The notes below the pieces were generated by a model. That model did no database searches and had not been told where the DNA came from. It saw nothing but the letters and a program-made list of their open reading frames with translations. The translations under genes were made by a program, and so were the position numbers. Source: Comamonas thiooxydans (GTDB lineage: Bacteria > Pseudomonadota > Gammaproteobacteria > Burkholderiales > Burkholderiaceae_C). From it: 64,000 nt of DNA. The DNA lies in NCBI RefSeq assembly GCF_000964545.1, contig NZ_BBVD01000005.1, forward strand, positions 1-64,000. Direction: 5' to 3'. Of the stretch, positions 8,037 through 16,949 are shown one piece after another; position 1 is the stretch's first letter; each line of letters opens with the position of its first letter.

Positions 8037-8303
8037 TCAGAGCTTTCGCTCGACAACATCCTTCAGAGCATGGTGCACGAGCGCCAAATCGGTATACATG
8101 CGTTTGAGCTTGGCGTTCTCTTCCTGCAACTGCCGCATCTGGGCCAGATGCGGCACAGACATCCCTGAATACTGGCTCTTCCTCTTGTAGTACGTGGCAT
8201 CGCTGATGCCATGTTTGCGACAGGTGTCACCGACTTTGGCGCCTAGCTCAACCTCCTTGAGGATGCCGACGATTTGCGCTTCACTGAATCTGGACTTCTT
8301 CAT
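8037..8303 (-). CDS. IS3-family transposase OrfA
   Basis: An 88-residue helix-turn-helix protein of the IS3 OrfA (transposase_8) type: KKSRFSEAQIVGILKEVELG, then TCRKHGISDATYYKRK, and a leucine-zipper-like tail QLQEENAKLKRMYTDLALVH. It binds the IS ends and joins OrfB by frameshifting in active elements. The frame is intact, but its partner OrfB is broken. Confidence 0.88.
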   Translation of the reverse strand: MKKSRFSEAQIVGILKEVELGAKVGDTCRKHGISDATYYKRKSQYSGMSVPHLAQMRQLQEENAKLKRMYTDLALVHHALKDVVERKL

Positions 8304-8381
8304 GTTGAGACCTCCGTGAGGGGGATTCTCGACTTTTGAGTGGCGCGAAGATTCGAGGACACATTTGAGGAGGCGTCAGTA

Positions 8382-8620
8382 ACAGCTGTCCTGTTAAAGG
8401 CCTTTGCGAAACTGGGCGGCCCCGATCCGGCCAGCGTGCAGGTGACGGCCCACCGCTGGCGCTATGCCGACACGGCCAACCCGCTGAACATGGGCTCCTG
8501 GTGAGACGCGGCTGCCAGTTTGGGGATGTGCGGTGACTGGCTGCACAACGGCACCGTGGAAGGCGCCTGGATCAGCGGTATAAGCTTGGCCTGCCATGTC
8601 CATAGGCACTGCTCGCCCAT
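8382..8620 (+). pseudogene. C-terminal remnant of a renalase-like FAD oxidoreductase
   Basis: The frame reads AHRWRYADTANPLN, then after a TGA at 8502-8504 continues MCGDWLHNGTVEGAWISG. This is the typical C-terminal FAD-binding end of NAD(P)/FAD-dependent amine-oxidase-like (renalase-type) proteins (HRWRYA...CGDW...VEGAWLSG). The upstream two thirds are missing; the IS3 element ends 36 bases before the recognisable part. I infer that the IS insertion and a deletion removed the rest. Just after it, an ATG with ribosome site at 8648 starts a 29-codon frame that overlaps the next gene, perhaps the start of a lost neighbour. Confidence 0.7.
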
Positions 8621-8705
8621 GCCGGATAAACCTACAGGGAGCACACCATGCGCACATCCTTTACTTCTGTCGATCTTCGGCGATTCGTGTGGATTTACCT
8701 TTCAG

Positions 8706-9674
8706 TCAATCCGCCGTTATTTTTCGATCACGGATGATGCGGCTCCATTTCTCATTTTCTGTCGAAATGAATTTGGCCAATTCTTCTCGTGATGTTGGAG
8801 CTGCGGTTTGACCGTGTTTAAGCAGGTTTGCTCGCACGTCAGGTGCGTTCAACACCTTCACGAGCTCGACATTCCATCTGTCCAGTAGCGGCTTGGGTGT
8901 TTTACCTGGCGCAACGAACGCATACCAGTTAGTGGCGTTAAAGCCTGGATAGGTCTCTGCGACGGTGGGCACATTGGGCAGGTAGGCTGGCCGTGTCAGT
9001 CCGGTGGTTGCCAACGGGATGAGCTTGCCCGACTCGATATGCGGCAGCGCTGTGGGTGGTGCTGCATAGAAGGAGCTGACGCGTCCGCCCAGGACATCCT
9101 GTAACGCGGGGGCTCCGCCCTTATAGGGAATGTGAACCGTGTCGATCTTTGCAATGTCGTTAAGCAGTTCGCCGGCCAAGTGGGCCGCTGATCCAGGGCC
9201 CGTAGAGGCAACGTCCAGTTTGCCCGGTTCACGCTTGGCTGTAGCCACAAACTCGCCTAGGGTTTTGATGCCTTTGCTTGCAGGCACCACCAGAACGTTG
9301 GGAAAGGTCACGCCCATAGTGATTGGTGCGAGATCCTTGAGCGGGTCGTAGCTCACCTTCATGAAGTGAGGCGAGATGCTCAAAGGGCCGATCGAGCCGA
9401 ACAGCAAGACAGAGCCATCGGTAGGTCCATGGGCAACCTGGGCATGCGCCAGATTGCCGCCGGCACCAGGCTTGTTATCCACGACCACGCTCTGGCCAAT
9501 GTTTTCACCGAGTTTCTTGGCAATAATGCGTGCGGCGATATCGGCCGAACCGCCTGCGGCAAAGCCAACAACCATGGTGACCGGTCTTTTTGGGGGGAAA
9601 TCCTGGGCATAGGCACCGGCGAGCGGCAGGCAGGCGGCCAATGCGGCAGCCAGTATGAGAGGGCGTCGTTGCAT
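8706..9674 (-). CDS. Bug-family (TctC-like) periplasmic substrate-binding protein
   Basis: A 322-residue protein with a signal peptide (LILAAALAACLPLAGAYAQ) and a complete tripartite tricarboxylate receptor domain. Hallmarks are FPPKRPVTMVVGFAAGGSAD, VVDNKPGAGGNLA, and VHIPYKGGAPALQDVLGGRV. It captures a carboxylate or similar small acid in the periplasm. No TctA/TctB membrane genes lie nearby, as is common for the expanded Bug family in Comamonadaceae and Bordetella. The start at 9674 has AGGAGACAAC before the ATG. It is divergent from a LysR regulator, which probably controls it. Confidence 0.93.
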   Translation of the reverse strand: MQRRPLILAAALAACLPLAGAYAQDFPPKRPVTMVVGFAAGGSADIAARIIAKKLGENIGQSVVVDNKPGAGGNLAHAQVAHGPTDGSVLLFGSIGPLSISPHFMKVSYDPLKDLAPITMGVTFPNVLVVPASKGIKTLGEFVATAKREPGKLDVASTGPGSAAHLAGELLNDIAKIDTVHIPYKGGAPALQDVLGGRVSSFYAAPPTALPHIESGKLIPLATTGLTRPAYLPNVPTVAETYPGFNATNWYAFVAPGKTPKPLLDRWNVELVKVLNAPDVRANLLKHGQTAAPTSREELAKFISTENEKWSRIIRDRKITAD

Positions 9675-9771
9675 GTTGTCTCCTGATCGAGTCGTTATCA
9701 ACTCTGTGCAAGCGGCGATGGTAAATATCCGGGACTATTTCGTGAATTGCAATATATGACTAGACTGTTGC

Positions 9772-10671
9772 ATGCAGCGCATTAAATTCGATATTGCCGA
9801 ACTACAGGCGTTTGTTGCCACGGCAGAGAATTCAAGCTTTCGTGTAGCTGCGGAACGTCTTTGTTTGTCTGCCCCGGCGTTGAGTCGCAGGGTGGAGCGC
9901 CTGGAGGAAGCACTTGGAGCCAAGCTGCTTGAGCGGACCACCAGGCATGTTCAGTTGACCGCGATTGGTCAGGAATTTCTGACTGAGGCGCGCGCAGCGC
10001 TGGAGAGCCTCGAGACAGCAGCGCAGCGCATCAGCGATCAGTCGCTGACTCGCCGAGGATTGGTGACGGTGGCTTGCATCCCTTCAGTGGCAAACCATCT
10101 TTTGCCAAATGCATTGCGCACCTTTGCCGATGAGTACCCGGATGTGCACGTTCATGTCATTGACGAGAATGCGAGCCATGTCCTGGATGCCGTGGTTAGG
10201 GGGCGAGCCGATTTCGGGCTCAGTTTCACGGGAAGCCAGGAACCAGGAATTCAGTTCGAGACTTTGGCACGCGAGCGATATGTGTTGGCAATGCTGCGAA
10301 GTCATGCTTGGGCATGCCGCTCAGAGGTAGCGTGGTCAGAGCTTGCCGGAGTGCGCCTCGTATCCGTATCGCACCAGAGCAGCAATCGACTGCTTTTGGA
10401 CCAAGTCATGGCAGGCCTGCCTGAGCAGCCAATAGCTTGGTACGAATGCAATCACGTAACTGGGGCTCTGGCTCTTGTCGAAGCAGGTTTGGGAATGGCA
10501 GCCATCCCGCAGCTTGCTCTGCCTGAGTGCAATCCTAAGGTCTGCGGTGTGCCACTCATTGAGCCTCAGTTGTGGCGGACTTTAGGCCTGATACAGAAGC
10601 GAGAGCGTGTGCTTAGTCCTGTCGCTGAATATCTGAAGAACCGCTTGCTCACCCTCCATGTGAACCACTGA
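9772..10671 (+). CDS. LysR-family transcriptional regulator
   Basis: A 299-residue LysR-type protein. The N-terminal HTH is clear (FDIAELQAFVATAENSSFRV, AAERLCLSAPALSRRVERLE, LGAKLLERTTRHVQLT). The effector domain follows (VACIPSVANHLLPNALRTFA, ADFGLSF, LVEAGLGMAAIPQLAL). It lies 97 bases from and divergent to the Bug receptor gene, the standard layout of a LysR regulator and its target. The effector is unknown. Confidence 0.93.
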   Translation: MQRIKFDIAELQAFVATAENSSFRVAAERLCLSAPALSRRVERLEEALGAKLLERTTRHVQLTAIGQEFLTEARAALESLETAAQRISDQSLTRRGLVTVACIPSVANHLLPNALRTFADEYPDVHVHVIDENASHVLDAVVRGRADFGLSFTGSQEPGIQFETLARERYVLAMLRSHAWACRSEVAWSELAGVRLVSVSHQSSNRLLLDQVMAGLPEQPIAWYECNHVTGALALVEAGLGMAAIPQLALPECNPKVCGVPLIEPQLWRTLGLIQKRERVLSPVAEYLKNRLLTLHVNH

Positions 10672-11173
10672 GCACGCACTGGACTGTTGCACGCGACCCA
10701 TTGCGTTCAGCGGTACAAACCTATGTTCCGATCAAGTGTTCTCGATTTTTCAGCGAATTGAGCGTGACACATCAACTCAGGTGCGCGACATCCATCACGT
10801 AAGAAATCAGGGTTTTTGAGAGTGTCAAAAACTCGGAGCTCTAAGGGCTTGTACTGCGATCTTCACCATCAAAATTCTCTTTCGCTTCTCTAAAGCGATC
10901 TGCGTTTCAAATCTAGCGCCGAGAAGCTCGGTAGGTGCCCCGACAACCGCCTCACAGCCCAATTGAAAAGGCGGTTTGGAGAACTCCACGCAGCCCAATC
11001 CACTTGCGGAATTTTGAGTGGAACTGCGAAGGTGAAAGCTATGGTCGACCTCATTGAGGAGAGATGACCGATTGGGTTTCGAACAGCGACGGACGCAACC
11101 CGTTGAATCCACAGTCACTAGCGGTCGGCCCGCATTCCTCCAGGGCTGTCTTCTGAAGCAGGAAGTCAACGCG
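10672..11173. other. Gene-free stretch of about 500 bases
   Basis: No recognised gene. A 114-codon minus-strand frame (10825-11169) exists but lacks a ribosome site and family features. The sequence may be a decayed coding region, since it keeps some codon-like periodicity, but I cannot name a parent. Confidence 0.4.
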
Positions 11174-11596
11174 TTAGGCGGACGGGTCTTCGAGCATTGT
11201 CCTATTCAATTCAAACCCTTCATCGAGCCAACCAGTAATACCGCCAACCATTATTTTCACGGGCCGCCCCAGTCTTGCCAGACGCAAGGCACCGCGTGCC
11301 GCGCCGTTGCAATGGGGCCCTGCGCAGTAGGTGACGAATAGGGTCTCTTCTGGCCAAGCCGCCAACTTGCTTTCGACGATCTTCCCATGAGGCAAATTGA
11401 TTGCCCCTGGCACATGGCCCTGTGCGAACAGCGCTGGCGAGCGTACGTCGAGGAGCACGAAATCGGGGCCCTTTAGAAGCCCGTCATGCACATCCCAACA
11501 ATCGGTCTCGAAACTGAATTCAGCAGCGAAATGAGCGATGGCAATGGACGGCTTCGCAGCGGGAATTGCGGTTACATGGGTGCTGGAGAAGGTCAT
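11174..11596 (-). CDS. Single-domain rhodanese-like sulfurtransferase
   Basis: A 140-residue protein with one rhodanese domain: FVLLDVRSPALFAQGHVPGA (the CH2A-like start), INLPHG and the active-site loop VTYCAGPHCNGA with the catalytic Cys, ending GGITGWLDEGFEL. It would move sulfane sulfur to a thiol or cyanide acceptor. It is divergent from an FtrA-type regulator gene. This rhodanese/FtrA pairing recurs in proteobacteria, so the regulator likely controls it. Confidence 0.9.
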   Translation of the reverse strand: MTFSSTHVTAIPAAKPSIAIAHFAAEFSFETDCWDVHDGLLKGPDFVLLDVRSPALFAQGHVPGAINLPHGKIVESKLAAWPEETLFVTYCAGPHCNGAARGALRLARLGRPVKIMVGGITGWLDEGFELNRTMLEDPSA

Positions 11597-11668
11597 AACA
11601 AAGAAGACTGTGTTTGTGGCAGTGATGCTTATCGTGCCGAGAGTCCAGTCGAGTCACAATTGGCGTAT

Positions 11669-12685
11669 ATGACATCAACCGAAAATATTACGCCAATCAC
11701 CGAGGCCACCAGCGGCCCGCTGGTTGTTGCCCCAGTCTACGATGGCCTATGCACCTTCGAGTTCTCCATCGTGGCAGAGGTTTTCGGTCTGGCGCGTCCG
11801 GAGATGGGCCCTGACTGGTACCGCTTTGCCAGTGCGGCAGTTGAGCCTGGCTTACTGCGGGCTCATGGCGGCCTGCACGTCATGGCTGATGGTCAAGCCG
11901 ATTTGTTAGAGCGCGCGGATCTGATCGTGATGCCCGGATGGAAAGGCCCACATGTACCGGTACCACAGAAGCTTGCGCGACGCTTGCGCCTGGCCTGGGA
12001 GCGCGGCGCCCGGTTGGCCTCAATATGCTCTGGAGCCTTCGTGCTGGCCGCAACGGGCCTGTTGGACGGGCGAAGGGCAGCAACGCACTGGCGCTATGCC
12101 GAGACGCTGAGCCAGCGGCACCCCGCAATCGAAGTCGATGCCAGCGTGCTCTATGTCGAAGAAGACCGTATTCTGACTTCGGCGGGAAGCGCCGCGGGTA
12201 TAGATTTGATGCTGCATATCGTGCGAGGAGACTTCGGCGTGAAAGCCGCCAACAGCGTCGCCCGGCGCTTGGTGATGCCTCCCCATCGCAGCGGTGGGCA
12301 AGCTCAGTTCATCGAACGCCCCGTGCAGCCGGACCGGCTCAATCGGCTCTCTGACGTGCTGGAACAGATGCGTGCGGATCTTCAAGGCGACTGGACAGTT
12401 GATCGGATGGCGCAGAGCGTGCTGATGAGTCCCAGGTCTTTCCTGCGCCATTTCATCAGGGCGACAGGTGTACCCCCAGGCCAATGGCTGATCGCTGAGC
12501 GGGTGACAGAAGCCCAACGCCTTCTCGAGGGCAGTGCAATGCCGGTCGAGGACATTGCTGCACGGGTTGGATTCGGCAGTGTCCAGGTCCTGAGGCATCA
12601 CTTTCGCGCCAAACTAGGCCTAGCCCCCAGAGACTATCGAGCTATGTTCAGCGCTGTACGGATCAGCGAACTGCCTTCGGCATAA
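11669..12685 (+). CDS. ftrA: FtrA/GlxA-type transcriptional regulator (DJ-1/PfpI domain plus AraC HTH)
   Basis: A 338-residue regulator. The N-terminal two thirds are a DJ-1/PfpI amidotransferase-like domain (VVAPVYDGLCTFEFSIVAEV, ICSGAFVLAATGLLDGR, LTSAGSAAGIDLMLHIV) and the end is an AraC HTH pair (DRMAQSVLMSPRSFLRHF, VEDIAARVGFGSVQVLRHHF). The frame is open further upstream to 11486, but the part before 11669 runs into the start of the divergent rhodanese gene and lacks conserved features, so I chose 11669. The symbol rests on domain layout and the rhodanese neighbour. Confidence 0.85.
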   Translation: MTSTENITPITEATSGPLVVAPVYDGLCTFEFSIVAEVFGLARPEMGPDWYRFASAAVEPGLLRAHGGLHVMADGQADLLERADLIVMPGWKGPHVPVPQKLARRLRLAWERGARLASICSGAFVLAATGLLDGRRAATHWRYAETLSQRHPAIEVDASVLYVEEDRILTSAGSAAGIDLMLHIVRGDFGVKAANSVARRLVMPPHRSGGQAQFIERPVQPDRLNRLSDVLEQMRADLQGDWTVDRMAQSVLMSPRSFLRHFIRATGVPPGQWLIAERVTEAQRLLEGSAMPVEDIAARVGFGSVQVLRHHFRAKLGLAPRDYRAMFSAVRISELPSA

Positions 12686-13240
12686 CTTGAGTGAATTTCT
12701 GCTTTGGGTCGCAACCTCATGTCTGTGTCAAGTGACAGCAGACTTCCAGCAACCAATCGACCTGCAACTAACATCCACTGTCCGCTACTCAACTGAAACC
12801 CGTCGTTGAGAATTCGCCAGCATCGATCTTCGGATAGCTGCTACGGAGCGGTGACCGATAGGTCACGATGCAGCCATGAGCAGCAGCAATCGCTGCAAAG
12901 CGGCCGTTTGAACTAACTACTCGAACGACGGCAATGGGTCGACCTGAGCCTGTTGGGGCATTCAGAACCGGTCCTTCGAGCCAGCTCGCATGGCTGCACC
13001 GCGCAATCAACTATGGCGAGTTGTGACAAGCCACGGATGTACAGCCCTTGGCGACTTCTATCCCACATGACTGCAAGGCATTTCGCTGAACGCGCGTGAC
13101 AGAATGTCCTGTCTGTGCCTATTGGCGGCTCACCCGCTGCCATAGGCGTACTCTCTGTTCAGCTCTCACATCGTGGACGCTTATGGCCTGGTCGCATAAA
13201 TCAATGTGAGATGCAAAACAGAGAATCCGACGCACACTTC
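12686..13240. other. Gene-free stretch of about 550 bases
   Basis: I see no recognisable gene, RNA or repeat. Short frames on both strands (for example 12789-13010 minus) have no family features. Confidence 0.4.
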
Positions 13241-14461
13241 TCAGCTATCAGCAACTTCTTTAACCAGATACGGCCGAAATCCTGTCTCCTGCGGGAACAG
13301 CACTCGTGGAGAGCACCTCACGATATCTCCGTTGTGGAGCGAATGAACAACGGCGTCTTTCTGGGTTTGATGAGCCACTACGGTAGTTGTCGCATCTTGG
13401 CCCTTCGTCAAAGAAGCCCGGGTCTGCATGTCATCCTCCACACGAGCAACGTGATTGAACAGGGCTTGCAGATGCAGCGTGGGCCGTGCGATCAGGTACC
13501 CTTGAACGCCAGTCGCTCCAGCGGTTAAAGCCACATCGAGCTTCGCAGCAGAATCGATCCCTTCAACGATCACAGTCACCCCGTGATCGGCGCAAATCCC
13601 CACCATGCCTTGCAGCAGCCTCGCCGGCAGCTCACCCTCGGCGGTTTCTTCCAGCACCGACTTGTCGAGCTTGACGGTGTTGGCACGAACTTTGTTCAGG
13701 ATGTCCAGCGAACCCGCTTCCTTGCCTATGTCGTCAAGCGCAATCCTGACACCCTGGAACTGTAGGTGATGAATCAGGCTGAGGGCGGATTTCTCTTCCG
13801 GAAAGGTGCTCGTTTCTGTGATTTCAAGCACCAGTCGCTGCGCCAAATTAGGTCGATCCCCTAGATACGTGAGAATCTCATCCCACCACGCCGCACTCAC
13901 AAAGGAGCGAGCGGAAACGTTGCAACCCAGATTCAAACCTTCACTGCCGGCCAATGTGCCCAGCGTGGTCCATAACACGCTACGGTCAAGACGCTCAACC
14001 AGCCCCAAGCGCTCCAAGGCCTGAATAGCATCTGGAACCACATAGCTGAGACACGCAGCCTCGGGCGCAGTGCGGCGCAACAGGCATTCATAGTAAAGGG
14101 TTGGAGCAGACCCCGAGTATTCACGGGTCGCCACCGGCTGGAATACCAAGGCGAGGTTTCCCAGGCGCAGGTCATTCAGCAAGCAGCTGGCCAGATGCAT
14201 ATCGCTCTGGTAGTGCTGACGCCATATAGAGCGCAGGCCCCGTGCAGGAGGATATCGACGGCAGTCTGCGGTACGAGAACCTTCCAGCTGCGAATTTGTG
14301 CCATTGCCGGAAGCAGCGCCCAGGATCTGCGCTTCGACCTGTAGATAGATCTGTTTCATGCCCCAGATCACCGGCACTTGCCCTATCGCTGCACAGATGC
14401 GCTCGGCTTCGCCGTGATACCCAGAGTCTTCTGCGGTCGAGAACTGGCCCGTGACCATCAA
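13241..14461 (-). CDS. EAL-domain protein with altered catalytic motifs
   Basis: A 406-residue frame with an EAL (c-di-GMP phosphodiesterase family) domain from about residue 95 to 345. Motifs seen are YYECLLRR (ECL for EAL), NVSARSF, EITET, ALDDIGKEAGSLDIL (the usual DDFGTGYSSL is changed), KLDKS, VIVEGIDS (usual AEGVE) and QGYLIARP. The first Glu, Asn, second Glu, DD pair, Lys and Gln are kept, while loop 6 and the second Glu of EGVE are altered. It may be a weak enzyme or a c-di-GMP-binding protein. The N-terminal ~85 residues match nothing obvious, and an IS21 remnant lies just upstream, so the 5' end may be replaced. Confidence 0.75.
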   Translation of the reverse strand: MMVTGQFSTAEDSGYHGEAERICAAIGQVPVIWGMKQIYLQVEAQILGAASGNGTNSQLEGSRTADCRRYPPARGLRSIWRQHYQSDMHLASCLLNDLRLGNLALVFQPVATREYSGSAPTLYYECLLRRTAPEAACLSYVVPDAIQALERLGLVERLDRSVLWTTLGTLAGSEGLNLGCNVSARSFVSAAWWDEILTYLGDRPNLAQRLVLEITETSTFPEEKSALSLIHHLQFQGVRIALDDIGKEAGSLDILNKVRANTVKLDKSVLEETAEGELPARLLQGMVGICADHGVTVIVEGIDSAAKLDVALTAGATGVQGYLIARPTLHLQALFNHVARVEDDMQTRASLTKGQDATTTVVAHQTQKDAVVHSLHNGDIVRCSPRVLFPQETGFRPYLVKEVADS

Positions 14462-14526
14462 AGTCGCACGCTTTTTTGTTGCCGCACGAACGGACAGTCC
14501 CTTGCTTGTTGATTTCCACCCAGAAG

Positions 14527-14857
14527 TGACCCACTAGCCCCCGGTTTTTCCATCTCAATCTGACCCACGAATTAACCCTAGCCTGCTGTTTTCTTGTGCA
14601 GCAGGAGACCAGGAGTGATTGACGTGGCCACTTTGAGTGTCATCCGGCGCTGGGCTCTGCGTGAGAACCTGTCCATCCGAGAGATCGCCCGCAGAACTGG
14701 GCTTTCTCGCAATACCATCCGCAAGTATTTGCGCTCCGACGACCGTGCCTTTGCGGTGTTTGGAGGCTACGACAACATGCGCACAGCCGTCGATCGTGTC
14801 AGCCGTGGCAAGCTCAGAGAGGTCAATGCCAGATTCAGTGCTATGCATCTGTTTTAG
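14527..14857 (+). mobile_element. IS21-family remnant with internally deleted istA
   Basis: Starting at 14615 (GTG), the frame gives VATLSVIRRWALRENLSIRE, then IARRTGLSRNTIRKYLRS, the N-terminal HTH of IS21 IstA. It jumps at once to FAVFGGYDNMRTAVDRVSRG and KLREVNARFSAMH, which belong to the middle of IstA. At least 100 codons are missing between. Two TGACCCAC motifs (14527 and 14561) are the repeated terminal sequence typical of this group. No istB is present. It is a dead remnant. Confidence 0.75.
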
Positions 14858-14922
14858 AAGGGAAAATTCTATTCCAATAAATTTTCGATGGTGCCCTGCC
14901 ATTCATTTTGTGAGCCTCCGAC

Positions 14923-15329
14923 GTGCTGCAGCATTTGCCCGAGGATGAAGCGCTTGAGTGCCTGACAGTCGATGCTGCCTACGGCACGCAGCCCGTCCAT
15001 GAAGCAGTCATCAGAGGTGGCGCTATGCCAGCCATTCCACCTCGAAAGAATGCCCGAATCCGCAAGGGCAGTGTCTTTGTGCATCGCAATGCTGCGATTG
15101 CAGCATGTAGGCGACTGGGGCAAGATCAGGGCGAAGTCTCTGGAAATGCTGGAGTGCCTACGAAACCAAGATGCACTGCATCAAGCGACTGGGCGAGCGT
15201 GTGATGTCTCGTACCTTTGAACGCCAAGTCAACGAGCTACATATCCGGGCAGCGATCTTGAATCGATTCACTGAACTGGGCCGTCCACAGACGGCAGCGG
15301 TGGCTGACCTACGGCGGGAGTTTGGGTAG
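14923..15329 (+). pseudogene. IS5-family transposase, C-terminal fragment with frameshift
   Basis: The first frame reads LECLTVDAAYGTQPVHEAVI, IPPRKNARIRKG, the catalytic-core region of an IS5-type DDE transposase. After about 15125 the homologous frame changes. It reads ETKMHCIKRLGERVMSRTFE, RQVNELHIRAAILNRFTELG and stops at TAG 15327-15329. The N-terminal half is absent. It abuts the IS21 remnant upstream and the IS110 element downstream. Confidence 0.75.
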
Positions 15330-15446
15330 GTTCGTCTCAAACTAGATTTGAATACGAAGGACTTCCCGCCATCTTGGCCTGCTGGATACGCAGTGCCACG
15401 ATGGATCGGCAAGCCAATTTCTTCGTCATTCATCAGGAGTCGTGCC

Positions 15447-16501
15447 ATGCAAACCATCGTCCGTGTTGGGGTAGATCTCGCAAAGAATGTGCTGCAGGTC
15501 CATGCAGTCGATGCTCAAGGGAGGATGGTCACTAACCGGGCCATCCAGCGCAGCAAGTTCTTGGCATGGTGTGCGCAATTACCTGCAGGGTGTCTGGTGG
15601 CCATGGAGGCTTGTGGTGGTGCGCACCACTGGTGTCGGGCTTGGATGCACGCATGATGGCAGCGGCACTGGTCGCACCCTATCGCATGCAGGGCAAGAGC
15701 GGTAAAAACGATGCCAATGATGCGGCTGCCATTTGTGAGGCAGCCAGTCGCCCTCAGATGCGCTTTGTCCCCGTTAAGACTCCAGAGCAGCAGGGCATAC
15801 TATGTGTGCATCGGCTGCGCGAAGGGTTCAAAGAGGAACGCACAGCATGCATTAACCGTATTCGAGGATTGCTCGCCGAGTTTGGCATTGTTCTGCCGCA
15901 AAGCCCCAAAGTCTTGCGCACCTATTTGCACGATATCTTGGAAGATGCGACCAATGACATCGCAGGCGCAGCCCGCATTGCGCTGCAGCGTGCACTCATG
16001 CATTGGCAAGAGCTCGATGAACATCTTCACTGGTGCGAGCAGCGTATTGCCGCTCACTGTAAAGAAGATGCACAGGTGCAGCGAGCTGCCGCCATCAAGG
16101 GCTTGGGGCCACTCACTGCATCAGCGATGGTCGCCACTGTGGGCGACTTCAGGCAGTTCAAGAACGGTGCACAGTTTGCCGCCTGGCTTGGGTTGACGCC
16201 CAGACAGAATTCCAGCGGAGGCAAATCCAATCTGGGTGCCATCACCAAGCGAGGCGATAGTTACCTGCGCACTTTGCTGGTCCAAGGGGCCAAGGCCGCA
16301 GTGCTGACCGGCAAACACAACCTCGACCCGATCTCCCAATGGGTGATGGCCTTGAGGCAGCGCAGTGGCTGGCAAAAGGCCGCCGTGGCGTTAGCCAACA
16401 AAAATGCACGCATCCTGTGGGCGCTCATGACACAGGAGCGTACCTACGAAGCAGCCCATATCAGCGAACGCCCCAGGCCACCCGTCTCTGCCGTTGCCTG
16501 A
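15447..16501 (+). pseudogene. IS110-family transposase, frameshifted
   Basis: The gene starts at 15447 after CAGGAGTCGTGCC with MQTIVRVGVDLAKNVLQVHA. It shows the DEDD-type catalytic residues: D in VGVDLAKN, E in VAMEACGGAHHW, and the DxxD of KNDANDAAAICEA. The C-terminal transposase_20 part follows (AAIKGLGPLTASAMVATVG, QFAAWLGLTPRQNSSGGKSN). Near 15645 the frame breaks: HHWCRAW must join LDARMMAAALVAPYRM, with a few bases missing. An intact gene would give roughly 350 residues. Sequence after 16501 to ~16600 is probably the IS110 right end. Confidence 0.85.
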
Positions 16502-16787
16502 GACAGGCACTTCAACATGCCAGACGTGAAATCAAAGATGCAATGAACAGGTCAGACCAGCAGCAGGCAAGCTCTGTTGTTGCATTGTGAGTCGCAAGAC
16601 GTCACGAGATTTGAATGGAGCCCTGCTGCGCGGTTTGTTTCTGGGGGCGCACACCTCGTGCCTAACCCCGTCTGTAGATGTGCAGTCTGTTCCTCGTTTC
16701 AAGCACCTGGATCGTCTTGGCAGACAGGTCAGTCAAAAAGCGCTTGCATTGACGGGAAGTCCCTGTAATGCAGCAACGCCTTTGGAA

Positions 16788-16897
16788 TGTACAAGCGTTT
16801 ACCTCACACTTTTTCCAGGTAAAACGTTGTACAAAAACTCTTTCGGCTTTGGCGCCAAAGGAATGAGCATGTTCTTGTGTACAAGGATTTACCTCAC
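16788..16897. repeat. TGTACA iterons and a palindrome before the inoviral HTH gene
   Basis: Three copies of a ~20-base motif TGTACAAsGnTTTACCTCAC occur. Copy 1 is at 16788-16807 (plus), copy 2 at 16817-16833 (inverted) and copy 3 at 16878-16897 (plus). Between copies 2 and 3 is a perfect 14-bp palindrome, CTTTGGCGCCAAAG (16847-16860). They end about 50 bases before the HTH gene at 16950. I infer operators bound by that protein, or replication iterons. Confidence 0.65.
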
Positions 16898-16949
16898 CCA
16901 CCTGCCCTTTCGCTGCTGGTCTCTCAAGGTTGTGCATGCCGAAACCTAG

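Larger units (their letters stand above)
7201..8346 (-). mobile_element. IS3-family insertion sequence (decayed)
   Basis: Two transposase frames in IS3 order lie on the minus strand (orfA 8037-8303, orfB 7208-8031). The ends carry imperfect inverted repeats: GCACTACCTAAAAGTAGAG at 7201-7219 against the reverse complement of 8328-8346, with 14 of 19 bases matching. A flanking target duplication is not obvious, so the outer ends are approximate. orfB carries a frameshift and the element is probably immobile unless helped in trans. Confidence 0.75.

Noticed and set aside
8648..8737. 29-codon ORF with a good ribosome site overlapping the Bug gene end
   Set aside because: Too short and without family features to list as a gene. 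It is probably the stump of a lost neighbour.
10825..11169. 114-codon minus-strand frame upstream of the rhodanese gene
   Set aside because: No ribosome site, no recognisable motif and unusual composition. It may be a relic, but I cannot support a gene.
12789..13010. 73-codon minus-strand frame in a gene-free stretch
   Set aside because: No homology-like motif, ribosome site or partner gene.
16788..16897. CRISPR array
   Set aside because: Only three repeat copies, one inverted, with unequal spacing and no cas genes. They fit operators or iterons.
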